Below are positions 1 through 8,113 of a stretch of 64,000 nt of DNA, one piece after another; position 1 is the stretch's first letter, and every line of letters starts with the position of its first letter. The stretch comes from Paludifilum halophilum (GTDB lineage Bacteria > Bacillota > Bacilli > Thermoactinomycetales > DSM-45169): the NCBI RefSeq assembly GCF_002245355.1, contig NZ_NOWF01000001.1, positions 248,001-312,000 on the forward strand. The letters are read 5' to 3'. A model generated the notes under the pieces. That model was given only the letters and a program-made list of their open reading frames with translations. It had not been told where the DNA came from and did no database searches. The translations under genes were made by a program, and so were the position numbers.

Positions 1-537
1 AACAAGCCCGTATTCCAAAGCTGTTGGAGCGGAGATCCTTCGCCCGCTCAGCATCAGATCCAAAGCCCGTCTGCGACCGATCAACCGGGGGAGGCGTTGG
101 GTTCCTCCATAGCCCGGCATGATTCCCAGCCGCACTTCCGGCAACCCCAGTTCAGCTGTATCGGCGGCAATAGCCAGATGACAAGCCATTTGCAATTCAT
201 TTCCGCCGCCCAATGCTTTTCCGTTCAGACAAGCAATTACAGGCTTGGGAAACGCTTCGATACGGTTGAATAGTTCGTGCATCCGCAGCAGGGTCTTCTC
301 TGCCGTTTCCCGATCTCCCATTTCGCCGAACTCGGAAATATCGGCCCCTGCGGAGAACATCTTCTCTCCGGAACCGGTAATGATGAGAGACCCGACGGAT
401 TCATCCGCTTCCGCCCGGTCTAGGATATCCTCCAACTCGTATAAAGTTTCTCGGCTCAATGTGTTCATCGGTGGGCGATCAATGGTGATGACCGCGACCC
501 GATCCCTGGTTTCAACGTTGCAATTCGCGGACTCCAT
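1..537 (-). CDS. Enoyl-CoA hydratase/isomerase (partial, C-terminus outside window)
   Basis: Crotonase-family enzyme that hydrates trans-2-enoyl-CoA in beta-oxidation; cytosolic. The visible 179 codons begin MESANCNVETRDRVAVITID and show the CoA/oxyanion segment SAGADISEF. The two catalytic glutamates of the family sit in ALGGGNELQMA and GLPEVRLGIMPG. The ATG at 535-537 overlaps the thiolase stop by one base (TAATG), so translation is probably coupled. It is the last visible gene of the operon that starts at 7633. The reading frame is open to the window edge, so its full length is unknown. It could be a stand-alone hydratase or the start of a fused protein. Confidence 0.9.
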   Translation of the reverse strand, partial: MESANCNVETRDRVAVITIDRPPMNTLSRETLYELEDILDRAEADESVGSLIITGSGEKMFSAGADISEFGEMGDRETAEKTLLRMHELFNRIEAFPKPVIACLNGKALGGGNELQMACHLAIAADTAELGLPEVRLGIMPGYGGTQRLPRLIGRRRALDLMLSGRRISAPTALEYGLV

Positions 538-1691
538 TATGATCCCTCCCGTTCGACAACAGCCGCCACAGCCATGCCGAATCCGATACACAAAGTCACC
601 AGACCGTAACGTCCTTCTACGCGCTCCAATTCGTTGATCAGGGTTGCTGTGAGACGGGCACCACTGGCGCCGAGAGGGTGACCCAGTGCGATGGCACCGC
701 CGTTGGGATTCACTTTTTTCGGATCGGGGTTGATCTCCCGCTGCCAGGCGAGGACCACCGAAGCAAACGCTTCGTTCACTTCGAACCGATCGATATCATC
801 CAAGGACAATCCGGCCCGTTTCAGCACCTTTCGGGTGGCGGGGATGATCCCCGTCAACATGATTTCCGGGTCCACTCCGGCCAAAGCAGTCGCCACTACC
901 CTTGCTCGCGGGGCCAGCCCGAGAGACTCCGCCTTTTTTCGAGAGGTCAGCAGAACAGCAGCCGATCCGTCGCTGATCTGGCTGGAATTTCCGGCTGTCA
1001 CTTTGCCATCTGGACGAAAAGACGGTGTTAATCCCGCCAGCGCTTCCAGGTTGGTATCCGGTCTCGGCGTCTCATCCGTCTCTAGCAAGACCTCTTCCCC
1101 ACCGGGGGTTCTCCCTTTCATCGGGATCATCTCATGGTCGAACCGTCCTTCTCTTTGCGCTTGAACCGCTTTTTCATGGCTGTTGAACGAAAACCGGTCC
1201 AGTTCTTCTCTGGAAAGGTCCCACTTCTCGGCGATCAATTCTGCAGACATCCCCTGGGGAATAATCGTGTGTCGATCCATTAGCTGATTGCTGAAATTCC
1301 CGCCGTCGCTCCCCATGGGAACCCGGTTCATGCTTTCCACACCGGCGGCGATGACACAATCGGACATCCCCGCCATAATCGCATGGGCCCCTTGAGCCAA
1401 TGTTTCCAGGCTGGACGCGCACATTCGGTTGACGCTCACCCCGCACACTTCCACGGGAAACCCGGCGATTAAACCCGCCAACCGCCCGATGTTATACCCC
1501 TGCTCCCCCACCTGGGTGACACAGCCCATTTTGATATCCTCCACTTCAGAGGGATCCAACGGGTTGCGGTTGATCAATTCCTTCAGAAGAAAGGCCGCCA
1601 TTTCATCGGGCCGTGTATCGGAAAGAGATCCCTTTTTCCGTCCGATGGGGGTTCGCACTGCATCAACGATAACCGCATCCCGGTCTCGCAT
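537..1691 (-). CDS. fadA: Acetyl-CoA acyltransferase (3-ketoacyl-CoA thiolase)
   Basis: Cleaves 3-ketoacyl-CoA with CoA to acetyl-CoA and a shortened acyl-CoA, the last step of beta-oxidation. The 384-residue length is typical of thiolases. The nucleophilic cysteine lies in VNRMCASSLETLAQG near residue 90, the catalytic histidine in GGAIALGHPLGASGAR, and the second cysteine in CIGFGMAVA near the C-terminus. The chosen ATG (MRDRDAVIVDAVRTPIG) starts at the conserved thiolase N-terminus and follows a GGGTGAAGG-like ribosome site; a longer in-frame reading to 1736 would overlap the upstream gene. It lies between the short-chain dehydrogenase and the enoyl-CoA hydratase with near-zero spacing. 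Degradative or biosynthetic use cannot be separated by sequence alone, but the context favours degradation. Confidence 0.93.
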   Translation of the reverse strand: MRDRDAVIVDAVRTPIGRKKGSLSDTRPDEMAAFLLKELINRNPLDPSEVEDIKMGCVTQVGEQGYNIGRLAGLIAGFPVEVCGVSVNRMCASSLETLAQGAHAIMAGMSDCVIAAGVESMNRVPMGSDGGNFSNQLMDRHTIIPQGMSAELIAEKWDLSREELDRFSFNSHEKAVQAQREGRFDHEMIPMKGRTPGGEEVLLETDETPRPDTNLEALAGLTPSFRPDGKVTAGNSSQISDGSAAVLLTSRKKAESLGLAPRARVVATALAGVDPEIMLTGIIPATRKVLKRAGLSLDDIDRFEVNEAFASVVLAWQREINPDPKKVNPNGGAIALGHPLGASGARLTATLINELERVEGRYGLVTLCIGFGMAVAAVVEREGS

Positions 1692-1710
1692 ATCCTTCAC
1701 CCTTTCACGA

Positions 1711-2544
1711 TTAAAAAGTGAACAAATCGATTCCACCTGTTACCGGAAGGCCGACACCGGTGATATAACCGGCTTTCTCCGATGCGAGAAAAGCAATCGC
1801 ATGGGCGATATCCTCCGGTTTCCCCGGCCGTTTGAACGCGGTTCGGTTGATCATTCGCTCCCGCATGCCGGGATTGGACATTTGGAAGGCCTCCGTATCG
1901 ATGATTCCGGGTACGATGGCATTGACAGTAATGTTGTACTTGGCACCCTCCAGCGCCAGTGACCGGGTCAACCCCAGAACGCCGGCTTTGGTTGCGGAAT
2001 AACTCGCCTGACCGTAGCCGCCCAGCGTTCCGGCGACGGATGCCATATTGATAATCCGCCCCCACTCCTGTTCTTTCATATAGGGCCAAATGGCCTTGGA
2101 ACAGTTATAGGAACCCGTCAGATTGACGCGGAGATCCCGCTCCCAAAAGTCGTCGTTCTGGTGTTCCAACCGGGCTGTATGGTCCAGAGTGGCTGCATTG
2201 TTGACGAGAATGTCGATCCGCCCGAACTGTTCCTTTACCTGCTCCATAACCGATTGGACTTCCTTGCGATCGGTCACATCCATTCGAAAAGCGGTGGATC
2301 GACGCCCCAAAGCTCGAATCCGCTCGGCGGTTGACCGGGTATACACCGTTTGGGTCTGGGCCATCACCTGAGCCATGGGGCCCAGCTTTTCCGTTGTTTG
2401 TTCCAAATTCTCATCTTCTTCGATCAGGATATCGGTCACAACCACATCCGCCCCGGCCTCAGCCAGCGTCAGAGCATCGGTACGTCCCAACCCCCGGGAT
2501 GCACCGGTCACCAGGGCGACTTTTCCCTCTAGCGGCAAACTCAT
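1711..2544 (-). CDS. Short-chain dehydrogenase, probable 3-hydroxyacyl-CoA dehydrogenase
   Basis: NAD(P)-dependent oxidoreductase of 277 residues. It has the cofactor motif VTGASRGLGRTDA, the NNAAT motif, the active-site serine in NMASVAGTLGG and the catalytic pair in YSATKAG (YxxxK). A longer stretch than usual lies between beta-2 and the DVTD motif. The ATG at 2544 follows a GGGAGGAGAAAGT ribosome site and overlaps the acyl-CoA synthetase stop by four bases (ATGA). No FadB-type 3-hydroxyacyl-CoA dehydrogenase is present in this operon, so this protein probably supplies the 3-hydroxyacyl-CoA oxidation step between hydratase and thiolase. That role is inferred from context; the sequence alone shows only a classical SDR. 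Confidence 0.85.
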   Translation of the reverse strand: MSLPLEGKVALVTGASRGLGRTDALTLAEAGADVVVTDILIEEDENLEQTTEKLGPMAQVMAQTQTVYTRSTAERIRALGRRSTAFRMDVTDRKEVQSVMEQVKEQFGRIDILVNNAATLDHTARLEHQNDDFWERDLRVNLTGSYNCSKAIWPYMKEQEWGRIINMASVAGTLGGYGQASYSATKAGVLGLTRSLALEGAKYNITVNAIVPGIIDTEAFQMSNPGMRERMINRTAFKRPGKPEDIAHAIAFLASEKAGYITGVGLPVTGGIDLFTF

Positions 2545-4424
2545 ACTTTCTCCTCCCCTGATGGTTGAATAGCCATAGTGGCCGCCGCTTCGCTCGCCGC
2601 AGACCCTACCTCTGCGGAAGGGCTTTCCGTATAGGTTTGTTGGATCACTTTTTTGTATTTTTCCTCTACTTTTTTCATTCGGACTTTTAATGTGGGGGTT
2701 AATTCCCCGGTTTCCACCGTCCACTTTTCGGTAAGAATCACTACTTTTTTGGGCTGTTCATGAGGGGCAAAGGATTTTACAGCCTGCTCGACTTCATGGA
2801 CCAGCAGCTTTTGAACGACAGAATGCTGAAGAAGATCGGTCCGCTCATCCGCGGAAATTTCTTGGCTGCGTGCCCATGGAAGGAGATACTCCATGTCGGG
2901 AACCACCAAGGCGACTACATACTTCCGTCGGTGGCCGATCAACAGGGAATAATCGATAAACACACTCTGGGTGATCGCGTTTTCCACCGGTTGTGGCGCT
3001 ACATTTTTACCGGTGGTCAAAATCAGAATACGCTTCTTCCGATCCAGGACTTTAAGATACCCTTCCTCATCTAGCTCTCCCAGATCCCCCGTGGAGAACC
3101 ACCCGTCCCTCAATTCGGCGGCTGTCGCCTCCTCATTTTTGTAATACCCCTTCATCACACTCGGTCCTCGAACCAGAATTTCCCCGTCGGATGCAATGCG
3201 CACCTCCAGATTGGGCAAGGGTTTACCCGCCGTTCCGATCTTGGCCCGGGCCATCGGATTGGTAGCAATCACTGGGGATGTTTCTGTCAATCCATACCCT
3301 TCCAGAATGGGAATATCAAGAGCCCAAAAGAACCGGGCAATGTCCGGATTAAGAGCGGCACCTCCGGAAATCATTCCCCGCAGATTTCCTCCGAGGCGTG
3401 CCTTTACTTTTTGGTAGACCAACCGATCTGCGTACTTCCATTTCCGGCGCAATCGAGAAGGTAATTCACCCCGAATTAAATCGTCCAACGGGTGTCGCAG
3501 GAAGTACTCATAGCGCTCGAGGCCGACGTTCACCGCCCATTCAAAGATTTTCCGGCGCAACGGCGTTCCGGCATCAATTTGCTCCTGTACCTGGGCATAC
3601 ACCTTTTCAAACAGCAGCGGAACGCTGGTCATTACCGTCGGTTTGACTTCCATCAGGTTGTCCTGAATGGCATGGATGCCTTCGGCATAAGCGATAGTCG
3701 CCCCGACAGACAAAGGCATGAACTGTCCCGCCATCCGCTCAAATACATGGGAAAGAGGCAAATATGAAAGAAGGACGTCGTCATGCCGCGCCTCCAAGCA
3801 CCAAAATTGAACCCCTTCAATATTGGCCAAAAAATTACCATGGGTCAACATGGCCCCTTTGGGCTTACCGGTGGTTCCGGAGGTATGAATGATTGTGGCC
3901 AGATGATTGCGGCCGATCTCCCTCCAGATCTCCTCCCAGTTGCCCAATGGATGCTCAGCACCACTCTTGGCCAACTCAAAAAAAGAGAGGGCTTTTTCGG
4001 TTCTGGAAAAAGCGGTTTCCGGATGCATAACGGCTACATGACGGACCTCTGCTTCTCCCTCCAACACCTTTTGCAATTGCAACTCGTTTTCCACCACCGC
4101 CACTCGGCAATCGGCGTTTTGAAGGATAAAGGCCACTTGGTCGGAGGGAAGGGTCGGATAGATGGGAACACTGACCGCTCCCAGACTGCAAATGGCGAGG
4201 TCCGTAACCGGCCACTTCGGATTGTTTTCGGACAGAATCGCCACTTTATCTTCCCGGCCGACTCCGAGCCGTTTCAGACCCGCGGCGATATGTTTTATTT
4301 CTTCCCAAAATTGACGATACGTGAGATGCTGGTAGGTTCCTTCTCTCTTCCACATCAATGCCGCTTTGTCCGGGTAACGCTCAGCCGAGTGCCACACCAT
4401 TTCCACCAAATTATTCGCCTTCAT
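2541..4424 (-). CDS. Long-chain acyl-CoA synthetase (AMP-forming)
   Basis: Activates a carboxylic acid to acyl-CoA through an acyl-adenylate. The 627-residue protein belongs to the FAA1-type long-chain group. Visible motifs are the ATP loop HTSGTTGKPKGAML near residue 185, the YGLTETSPV motif, and the C-terminal hinge GWFSTGDLGELDEEGYL followed by LDRKKRILILTTGKNV. The ATG at 4424 (MKANNLVEM) has a strong AGGGAGG site; an in-frame extension to 4499 lacks one. A 370-base gap separates it from the SCP2 gene upstream, so it may have its own promoter or depend on read-through. Its place in the operon suggests it activates the acid made by the aldehyde dehydrogenase of operon B or an imported fatty acid. 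Confidence 0.9.
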   Translation of the reverse strand: MKANNLVEMVWHSAERYPDKAALMWKREGTYQHLTYRQFWEEIKHIAAGLKRLGVGREDKVAILSENNPKWPVTDLAICSLGAVSVPIYPTLPSDQVAFILQNADCRVAVVENELQLQKVLEGEAEVRHVAVMHPETAFSRTEKALSFFELAKSGAEHPLGNWEEIWREIGRNHLATIIHTSGTTGKPKGAMLTHGNFLANIEGVQFWCLEARHDDVLLSYLPLSHVFERMAGQFMPLSVGATIAYAEGIHAIQDNLMEVKPTVMTSVPLLFEKVYAQVQEQIDAGTPLRRKIFEWAVNVGLERYEYFLRHPLDDLIRGELPSRLRRKWKYADRLVYQKVKARLGGNLRGMISGGAALNPDIARFFWALDIPILEGYGLTETSPVIATNPMARAKIGTAGKPLPNLEVRIASDGEILVRGPSVMKGYYKNEEATAAELRDGWFSTGDLGELDEEGYLKVLDRKKRILILTTGKNVAPQPVENAITQSVFIDYSLLIGHRRKYVVALVVPDMEYLLPWARSQEISADERTDLLQHSVVQKLLVHEVEQAVKSFAPHEQPKKVVILTEKWTVETGELTPTLKVRMKKVEEKYKKVIQQTYTESPSAEVGSAASEAAATMAIQPSGEEKV

Positions 4425-4794
4425 CGGAGACCTCCCTACTCCTTCACTAGGGCATGTCTGGTCAATCGCCGAAAGTAGCTGGACGCCGATTTCCAGCATA
4501 GCGCCCTCTACACTCAGGGGAGCACAAGTCTCGCCTCAATCGCTTCACTCCCGGGTTCGCTATGCCCGACAATCGAGCGGAGTTTTCGGAGGACCGGACC
4601 GTTTAACGGCCACGATGCTTTCCCGCATGAATGCTGGTTCGGTCCGGAGAAAAGGTCGCGGACTGTTTACCATCTGCGGGAGGACAACCCGGGGCGGAGT
4701 CGGAAATCGACCCCCTGCACCCAGCTATCGTTCATGATCAGACACGTCCTAGGGGGCGGACCCGGTGCCGCACAGCCGACACCGGGTCACCGAT
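4425..4794. other. Intergenic gap inside operon A with inverted repeats
   Basis: No convincing gene is visible here. It contains an 8-bp inverted repeat (CCGGACCG at 4594-4601 and its complement at 4640-4647) around a GC-rich loop, and a stronger 9-bp hairpin at 4759-4788. I could not match it to a known riboswitch or T-box. It may be a processing, attenuation or remnant element. Confidence 0.5.
4759..4788 (-). terminator. GC-rich hairpin after SCP2 gene, attenuator-like
   Basis: Arms GACCCGGTG (4759-4767) and CACCGGGTC (4780-4788) pair perfectly around a 12-base loop, seven bases past the SCP2 stop. No T-tract follows on the minus strand, so it is not a canonical intrinsic terminator. It may stabilise the 3' end of the upstream mRNA or reduce read-through to the synthetase. 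Confidence 0.4.
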
Positions 4795-5160
4795 TTATTC
4801 ATATTGGCTGGTGTCATATTGGCGCAACAAGTTTTCCAGCTTCATCGCCAGCCCGATATTCCCTTTGACCTTTAGCTTCCCGGACATGAAAGCGGCCGTT
4901 CCATTCAATTTACCGACCAACATCTCTTTAAAGTCTTCCGCTGACATTTGCAAGGTGCAATCGGCTTCCGCGGGCGTACCTTTTTCCACCTTGGCCTTGC
5001 CCTCGGACAGATGAAGTTGGTACGTTTCTCCCTCGTCTCCGGATATATCATATTGGTAAACCACATTCATCCCTTCGATCGGTTTCGGATCCTCGTTTAA
5101 ATTCTTTTCGATTTCATTCCATGCTTCCTCTACAGTGTAATCTTTAATATTTTTGGCCAT
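4795..5160 (-). CDS. SCP2 sterol-carrier/lipid-binding domain protein
   Basis: A stand-alone SCP2-fold protein of 121 residues, a family that binds fatty acyl-CoA, sterols or other lipids in a hydrophobic tunnel. The core seen here is YQYDISGDEGETYQLHL, then ADCTLQMSAEDFKEMLVGK and the end MSGKLKVKGNIGLAMKLENLL, which matches the typical SCP2 C-terminal half (the GKLKIKG-type segment before a final helix). The ATG follows an AGAGAGGAGAATC site. It lies between the dehydrogenases and the acyl-CoA synthetase of operon A; a second, divergent SCP2-like protein opens operon B. It has no signal peptide and should be cytosolic. The ligand is unknown. Confidence 0.85.
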   Translation of the reverse strand: MAKNIKDYTVEEAWNEIEKNLNEDPKPIEGMNVVYQYDISGDEGETYQLHLSEGKAKVEKGTPAEADCTLQMSAEDFKEMLVGKLNGTAAFMSGKLKVKGNIGLAMKLENLLRQYDTSQYE

Positions 5161-5273
5161 TTTCTGATTCTCCTCTCTCTGGTTTACACAGGTTTCGACG
5201 GATCACAAGCGAGAGTTCACCTGGCGGCTCCCTTTCCAGAACCACCTCCTTTATCGGATGTCCGCCGGAAGAT

Positions 5274-6482
5274 TTACACACGCACCCCGAAGGGTTCATA
5301 CAAATGGCGGGCGGTAATCAAATGTTGAACTTGATTGGTCCCTTCGAAAATATCGAATATTTTGGCATCCCGGTAAAGCTTCTCAACGATGTGTTCCTCC
5401 AGACCGACAGGGCCCAACAGTTCCAGGCATTCGGAACAGACATCCAGTGCGATTTTGCCGGAATAGGCTTTGCAGATAGCGGCTTCTTTGGCATTGGGCT
5501 TGCCAATATCGGCTCTCCAAGCCGCCTCCCAAGTAAGCAGACGGGCCGCTTCGATATCCTGTTCCGCGTGGGCCAACACGTCGGCAGCCAGATGGTGAAA
5601 GTGCCCATGCCTGGGATATTCCCTCCGTACCCAATCCAAGGTATACTCATAGGCTGCACGGGCGATGCCGATCGCCATGGCCGCTACAATCGGGCGGGTA
5701 TTATCGAACGTCTTCATCGCCACCCGGAAACCCGACGGACGATCACCCCGGGTTTCATAATAGGATTCACCGCCGAGGAGGTTTTCCTCCGGCACAAAAC
5801 AGTCTTCAAGCAGCAACTCCGCCGTTTCTGAAGCGCGGATGCCCATTTTTTGGGCCAGCCGTGTGCAAGTAAAACCCGGGGTGTCTTTCTCCACAACAAA
5901 GGCCCGGTGTCCCGCACGCCCCAGGGTTCGGTCGACGGTGGCAAAAACGACGACCCAGGAAGCGCGTCCCCCGTTGGTAATAAATATCTTTTGTCCGTTG
6001 AGGATATACCCGCCCTCTGTTTTTTTGGCTGTCGTCCGGATCCCGGAAACGTCGGACCCCGCCTCGGGTTCCGTCAGTGCATAAGCACCCCAGCGAGGCG
6101 GCTCATCTTTTGAAAAGATGGATAAAAATCGCCGCTTCTGTTCCGGTGTTCCACTGGATTGCACCGGCGGCCCGCCCAGTCCCGGTCCGGGCAGGGTTAA
6201 CGCGATGGCCGGATCGCCCCATCCCAACTCCTCACTGGCGATCACCGCCAGCCGGTTCCCTTGACGCTCAGATTTCGTTTTTTTATCGGATTTTGGTTTA
6301 TCTTCCCCGAATGAAGAAGTGGTAAGCTGTATGCCCAGCTTGTTGATCTTATCGAGCCATTCGTCCGGAACCTTCCCGCTTTTGTCCGCTTCCATGGAGA
6401 TCGGTCGCATTTCATTTTCTGCGAACCAATGGACAACATCCTTCACTTGCTGTTGATGCGGCGATAATTCAAAAGAGATCAT
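5274..6482 (-). CDS. Acyl-CoA dehydrogenase, catalytic subunit
   Basis: FAD-dependent acyl-CoA dehydrogenase of 402 residues (alpha,beta-oxidation of acyl-CoA). The family signatures AYALTEPEAGSDVSGIRTT and ELLGPVGLEEHIVEKLYRDAK are present. The C-terminal IFEGTNQVQ carries the catalytic glutamate at the position used by medium-chain enzymes. The chosen ATG (MISFELSPHQQQ) lies 11 bases behind an AAGGGGGG ribosome site; an earlier ATG at 6500 would overlap the upstream stop. It pairs with the adjacent homologue at 6497-7633, which lacks the catalytic glutamate, so the two probably form a heteromeric enzyme. The preferred chain length cannot be read from sequence. Confidence 0.92.
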   Translation of the reverse strand: MISFELSPHQQQVKDVVHWFAENEMRPISMEADKSGKVPDEWLDKINKLGIQLTTSSFGEDKPKSDKKTKSERQGNRLAVIASEELGWGDPAIALTLPGPGLGGPPVQSSGTPEQKRRFLSIFSKDEPPRWGAYALTEPEAGSDVSGIRTTAKKTEGGYILNGQKIFITNGGRASWVVVFATVDRTLGRAGHRAFVVEKDTPGFTCTRLAQKMGIRASETAELLLEDCFVPEENLLGGESYYETRGDRPSGFRVAMKTFDNTRPIVAAMAIGIARAAYEYTLDWVRREYPRHGHFHHLAADVLAHAEQDIEAARLLTWEAAWRADIGKPNAKEAAICKAYSGKIALDVCSECLELLGPVGLEEHIVEKLYRDAKIFDIFEGTNQVQHLITARHLYEPFGVRV

Positions 6483-6496
6483 CGGGCGCCCCCCTT

Positions 6497-7633
6497 TCAT
6501 GCCTCGGTTCGTATAGGCTCATCCAGGATCTGTACACCGTGACGGATCGTCAGGTCATGTTCCCGGCCGTAAAGGATGACTTGAGCTTGCGCATCCCTCA
6601 TCCATTTCTCGACAGGGAACTCTTGGACATATCCGTGACCTCCCAGCAGCTGAACTGCTGAATCGGTGACAAAGCGAAGGGAACGGTGCGCCCGTGCCAG
6701 TGTAGATAAAACCGATTCAGATTCTTCTCTATCTGTGTTCTCTGCCGAGCGCCGGACAAGATGGCGTACTGCCTGTGTTTCGATAGCCATGTCGGCGAGG
6801 TTGAAGGAAACTCCCTGGAATTTGGCGATGACTTGGCCGAATGCCTTTCGTTGTGCGGTATACTCAGTGGCATAAGACAGTGCGGCTTCCATTAAGCCTA
6901 CCTCTTTGGCCGCTTCCAATACATAGACCCGGGATAATGCCTTTGACAGAAGATCCTGAGCCTCACTTCCTTTGGCCAACACTCGATCCTCATTGACCGT
7001 TTCGTCATCGAAACGCACACGCGCACACCCTGCCGCCAGCAAACCCAGCCGGTAGCCTCCTTCCACCACATCCCATGAGTTATCCGCTTTATCCAACCAC
7101 AGAATCAAGGGATTTCCATCGGAATCGGTAACCGCTATAACCAAATGATCAGCAAACGCTGCCAACCGAAGAGGCTGTGACGTCCCGCTCAATACATAAC
7201 CGGCACCCTTTGGAACCGCTTTTATTTCTGAGGTCGGCAAAATGGCATTCGCTGCGTGATAGAAAGCCACAACAGGCCAGGATCCATCCCGGCCGGCATC
7301 TTTGTACGAATTCAGGACCGGGCTGTCCGGAATCAAGCGGATCAGTGACGCGGCATCTCCGGGGCCGGGCAATCCCTGCAGAATACCCAAATCCCCGTAA
7401 CTCAGGGATTCCAGGATCTGAATTTGAGAGATCAACGGCAGCTCCAAGCCGCCCCAACTCTCCGGAAGCTCAAGTGTTGCAAAACCCAATTCATCAACCT
7501 TCTTCACCAGATCCGGATTCACTCGCCGATTCTGTTCACACTCCCGTGCCAAAGGCCGAATGCGTTCATCGGCAAAATCCTTGGCGAGATCCACAAACGA
7601 CCATTCATCTGCCGTAGGCTGAAATGAAATCAA
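6497..7633 (-). CDS. Acyl-CoA dehydrogenase-like subunit lacking the catalytic glutamate
   Basis: A 378-residue acyl-CoA dehydrogenase homologue and first gene of operon A. The C-terminal domain is recognisable (QLLGGHGYVQEFPVEKWMRDA). After MRDA, however, the seventh residue, which is the catalytic glutamate in the EGT motif of the partner, is a tyrosine (YGR). The central FAD/acyl motif is also degenerate. It is therefore unlikely to act alone. Non-catalytic partners are known in actinobacterial heterotetrameric sterol-side-chain dehydrogenases, which is a reasonable model here. Start is TTG at 7633, eight bases behind GGAGGAGG. The promoter and palindromic operator lie immediately upstream. 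Confidence 0.88.
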   Translation of the reverse strand: MISFQPTADEWSFVDLAKDFADERIRPLARECEQNRRVNPDLVKKVDELGFATLELPESWGGLELPLISQIQILESLSYGDLGILQGLPGPGDAASLIRLIPDSPVLNSYKDAGRDGSWPVVAFYHAANAILPTSEIKAVPKGAGYVLSGTSQPLRLAAFADHLVIAVTDSDGNPLILWLDKADNSWDVVEGGYRLGLLAAGCARVRFDDETVNEDRVLAKGSEAQDLLSKALSRVYVLEAAKEVGLMEAALSYATEYTAQRKAFGQVIAKFQGVSFNLADMAIETQAVRHLVRRSAENTDREESESVLSTLARAHRSLRFVTDSAVQLLGGHGYVQEFPVEKWMRDAQAQVILYGREHDLTIRHGVQILDEPIRTEA

Positions 7634-7667
7634 ATCAACGCCTCCTCCGATACAGAAAAACGAAATG

Positions 7668-7687
7668 ATACCAGTACGTATCAGTAC
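7668..7687. promoter_or_regulatory. TetR-regulon operator, site 1 (operon A)
   Basis: Palindromic site with core TACGTA at 7675-7680 and arms ATACCAG and TCAGTAC. The same element occurs at 13793-13812 and 15654-15673. It overlaps the -10 box of the operon A promoter by two bases, a position that would block RNA polymerase if bound. The likely binder is the TetR protein at 14998-15621, an inference from its autogenous copy. Confidence 0.8.
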
Positions 7688-7715
7688 TATACCATGTTCT
7701 TCCCTCGAACTTCAA
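7686..7715 (-). promoter_or_regulatory. SigA-type promoter of operon A
   Basis: Minus-strand -35 TTGAAG (7710-7715) and -10 TATAGT (7686-7691) are separated by 18 bases and lie about 50 bases before the TTG start at 7633. The operator at 7668-7687 covers the predicted start of transcription. Confidence 0.7.
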
Positions 7716-7733
7716 GAATACGTACCCGATTCG

Positions 7734-8069
7734 TCAAACCGATTCATTCGAAAAACGCTTTTTCAGATCGCTGATTTCTTGTTGCAGTTGCCTGATCTCT
7801 TTTTCCAACTCAGCGTTGTTTTTCAGGTCCTGTTTTCGGCTCATCCGCCACCTTTGGAACCGTTCGAACAGCAAAAGCAGGCTGGGATCCTGAATCACGG
7901 TATCCATCACTGCATCTTCAAAGGTTTCCCGATGCCCGTCCATACCGTGATCTTTACCATATAACAAATGCTTCTCCATCAGCTGAGGGATCCGGCTGTT
8001 GTTCGGACCCCCGCTCTGCCGGTAGAATGCCTGAATGCGCTCTTCCATGGTCATTTTTTCTGTTCCCAC
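7734..8069 (-). CDS. Small coiled-coil protein, last gene of operon B
   Basis: I do not recognise a named family. The 111-residue protein has an N-terminal segment (MTMEERIQAFYRQSGG), a central helical part (DAVMDTVIQDPSLLLLFERFQRW) and a charged C-terminal coiled coil with heptad-like leucines and isoleucines (LEKEIRQLQQEISDLKKRF). It has no signal peptide or membrane segment. The GTG at 8069 is chosen because GGGAGG lies ten bases upstream; ATGs at 8090 or 8054 are alternatives, and longer readings run into the kinase gene. It follows the UbiB-like gene by about 45 bases and may be an adaptor, or a phasin-like or granule-associated protein, but that is speculation. Confidence 0.65.
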   Translation of the reverse strand: MGTEKMTMEERIQAFYRQSGGPNNSRIPQLMEKHLLYGKDHGMDGHRETFEDAVMDTVIQDPSLLLLFERFQRWRMSRKQDLKNNAELEKEIRQLQQEISDLKKRFSNESV

Positions 8070-8113
8070 TTTTCTCTGACCTCCCATCATCTTTAAACCA
8101 CAGCCACAGCGGA

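Noticed and set aside
7716-7730. A second TACGTA-like half site upstream of the operon A promoter
   Set aside because: The sequence ATACGTACC lacks a matching second arm, so it does not meet the three-site pattern.
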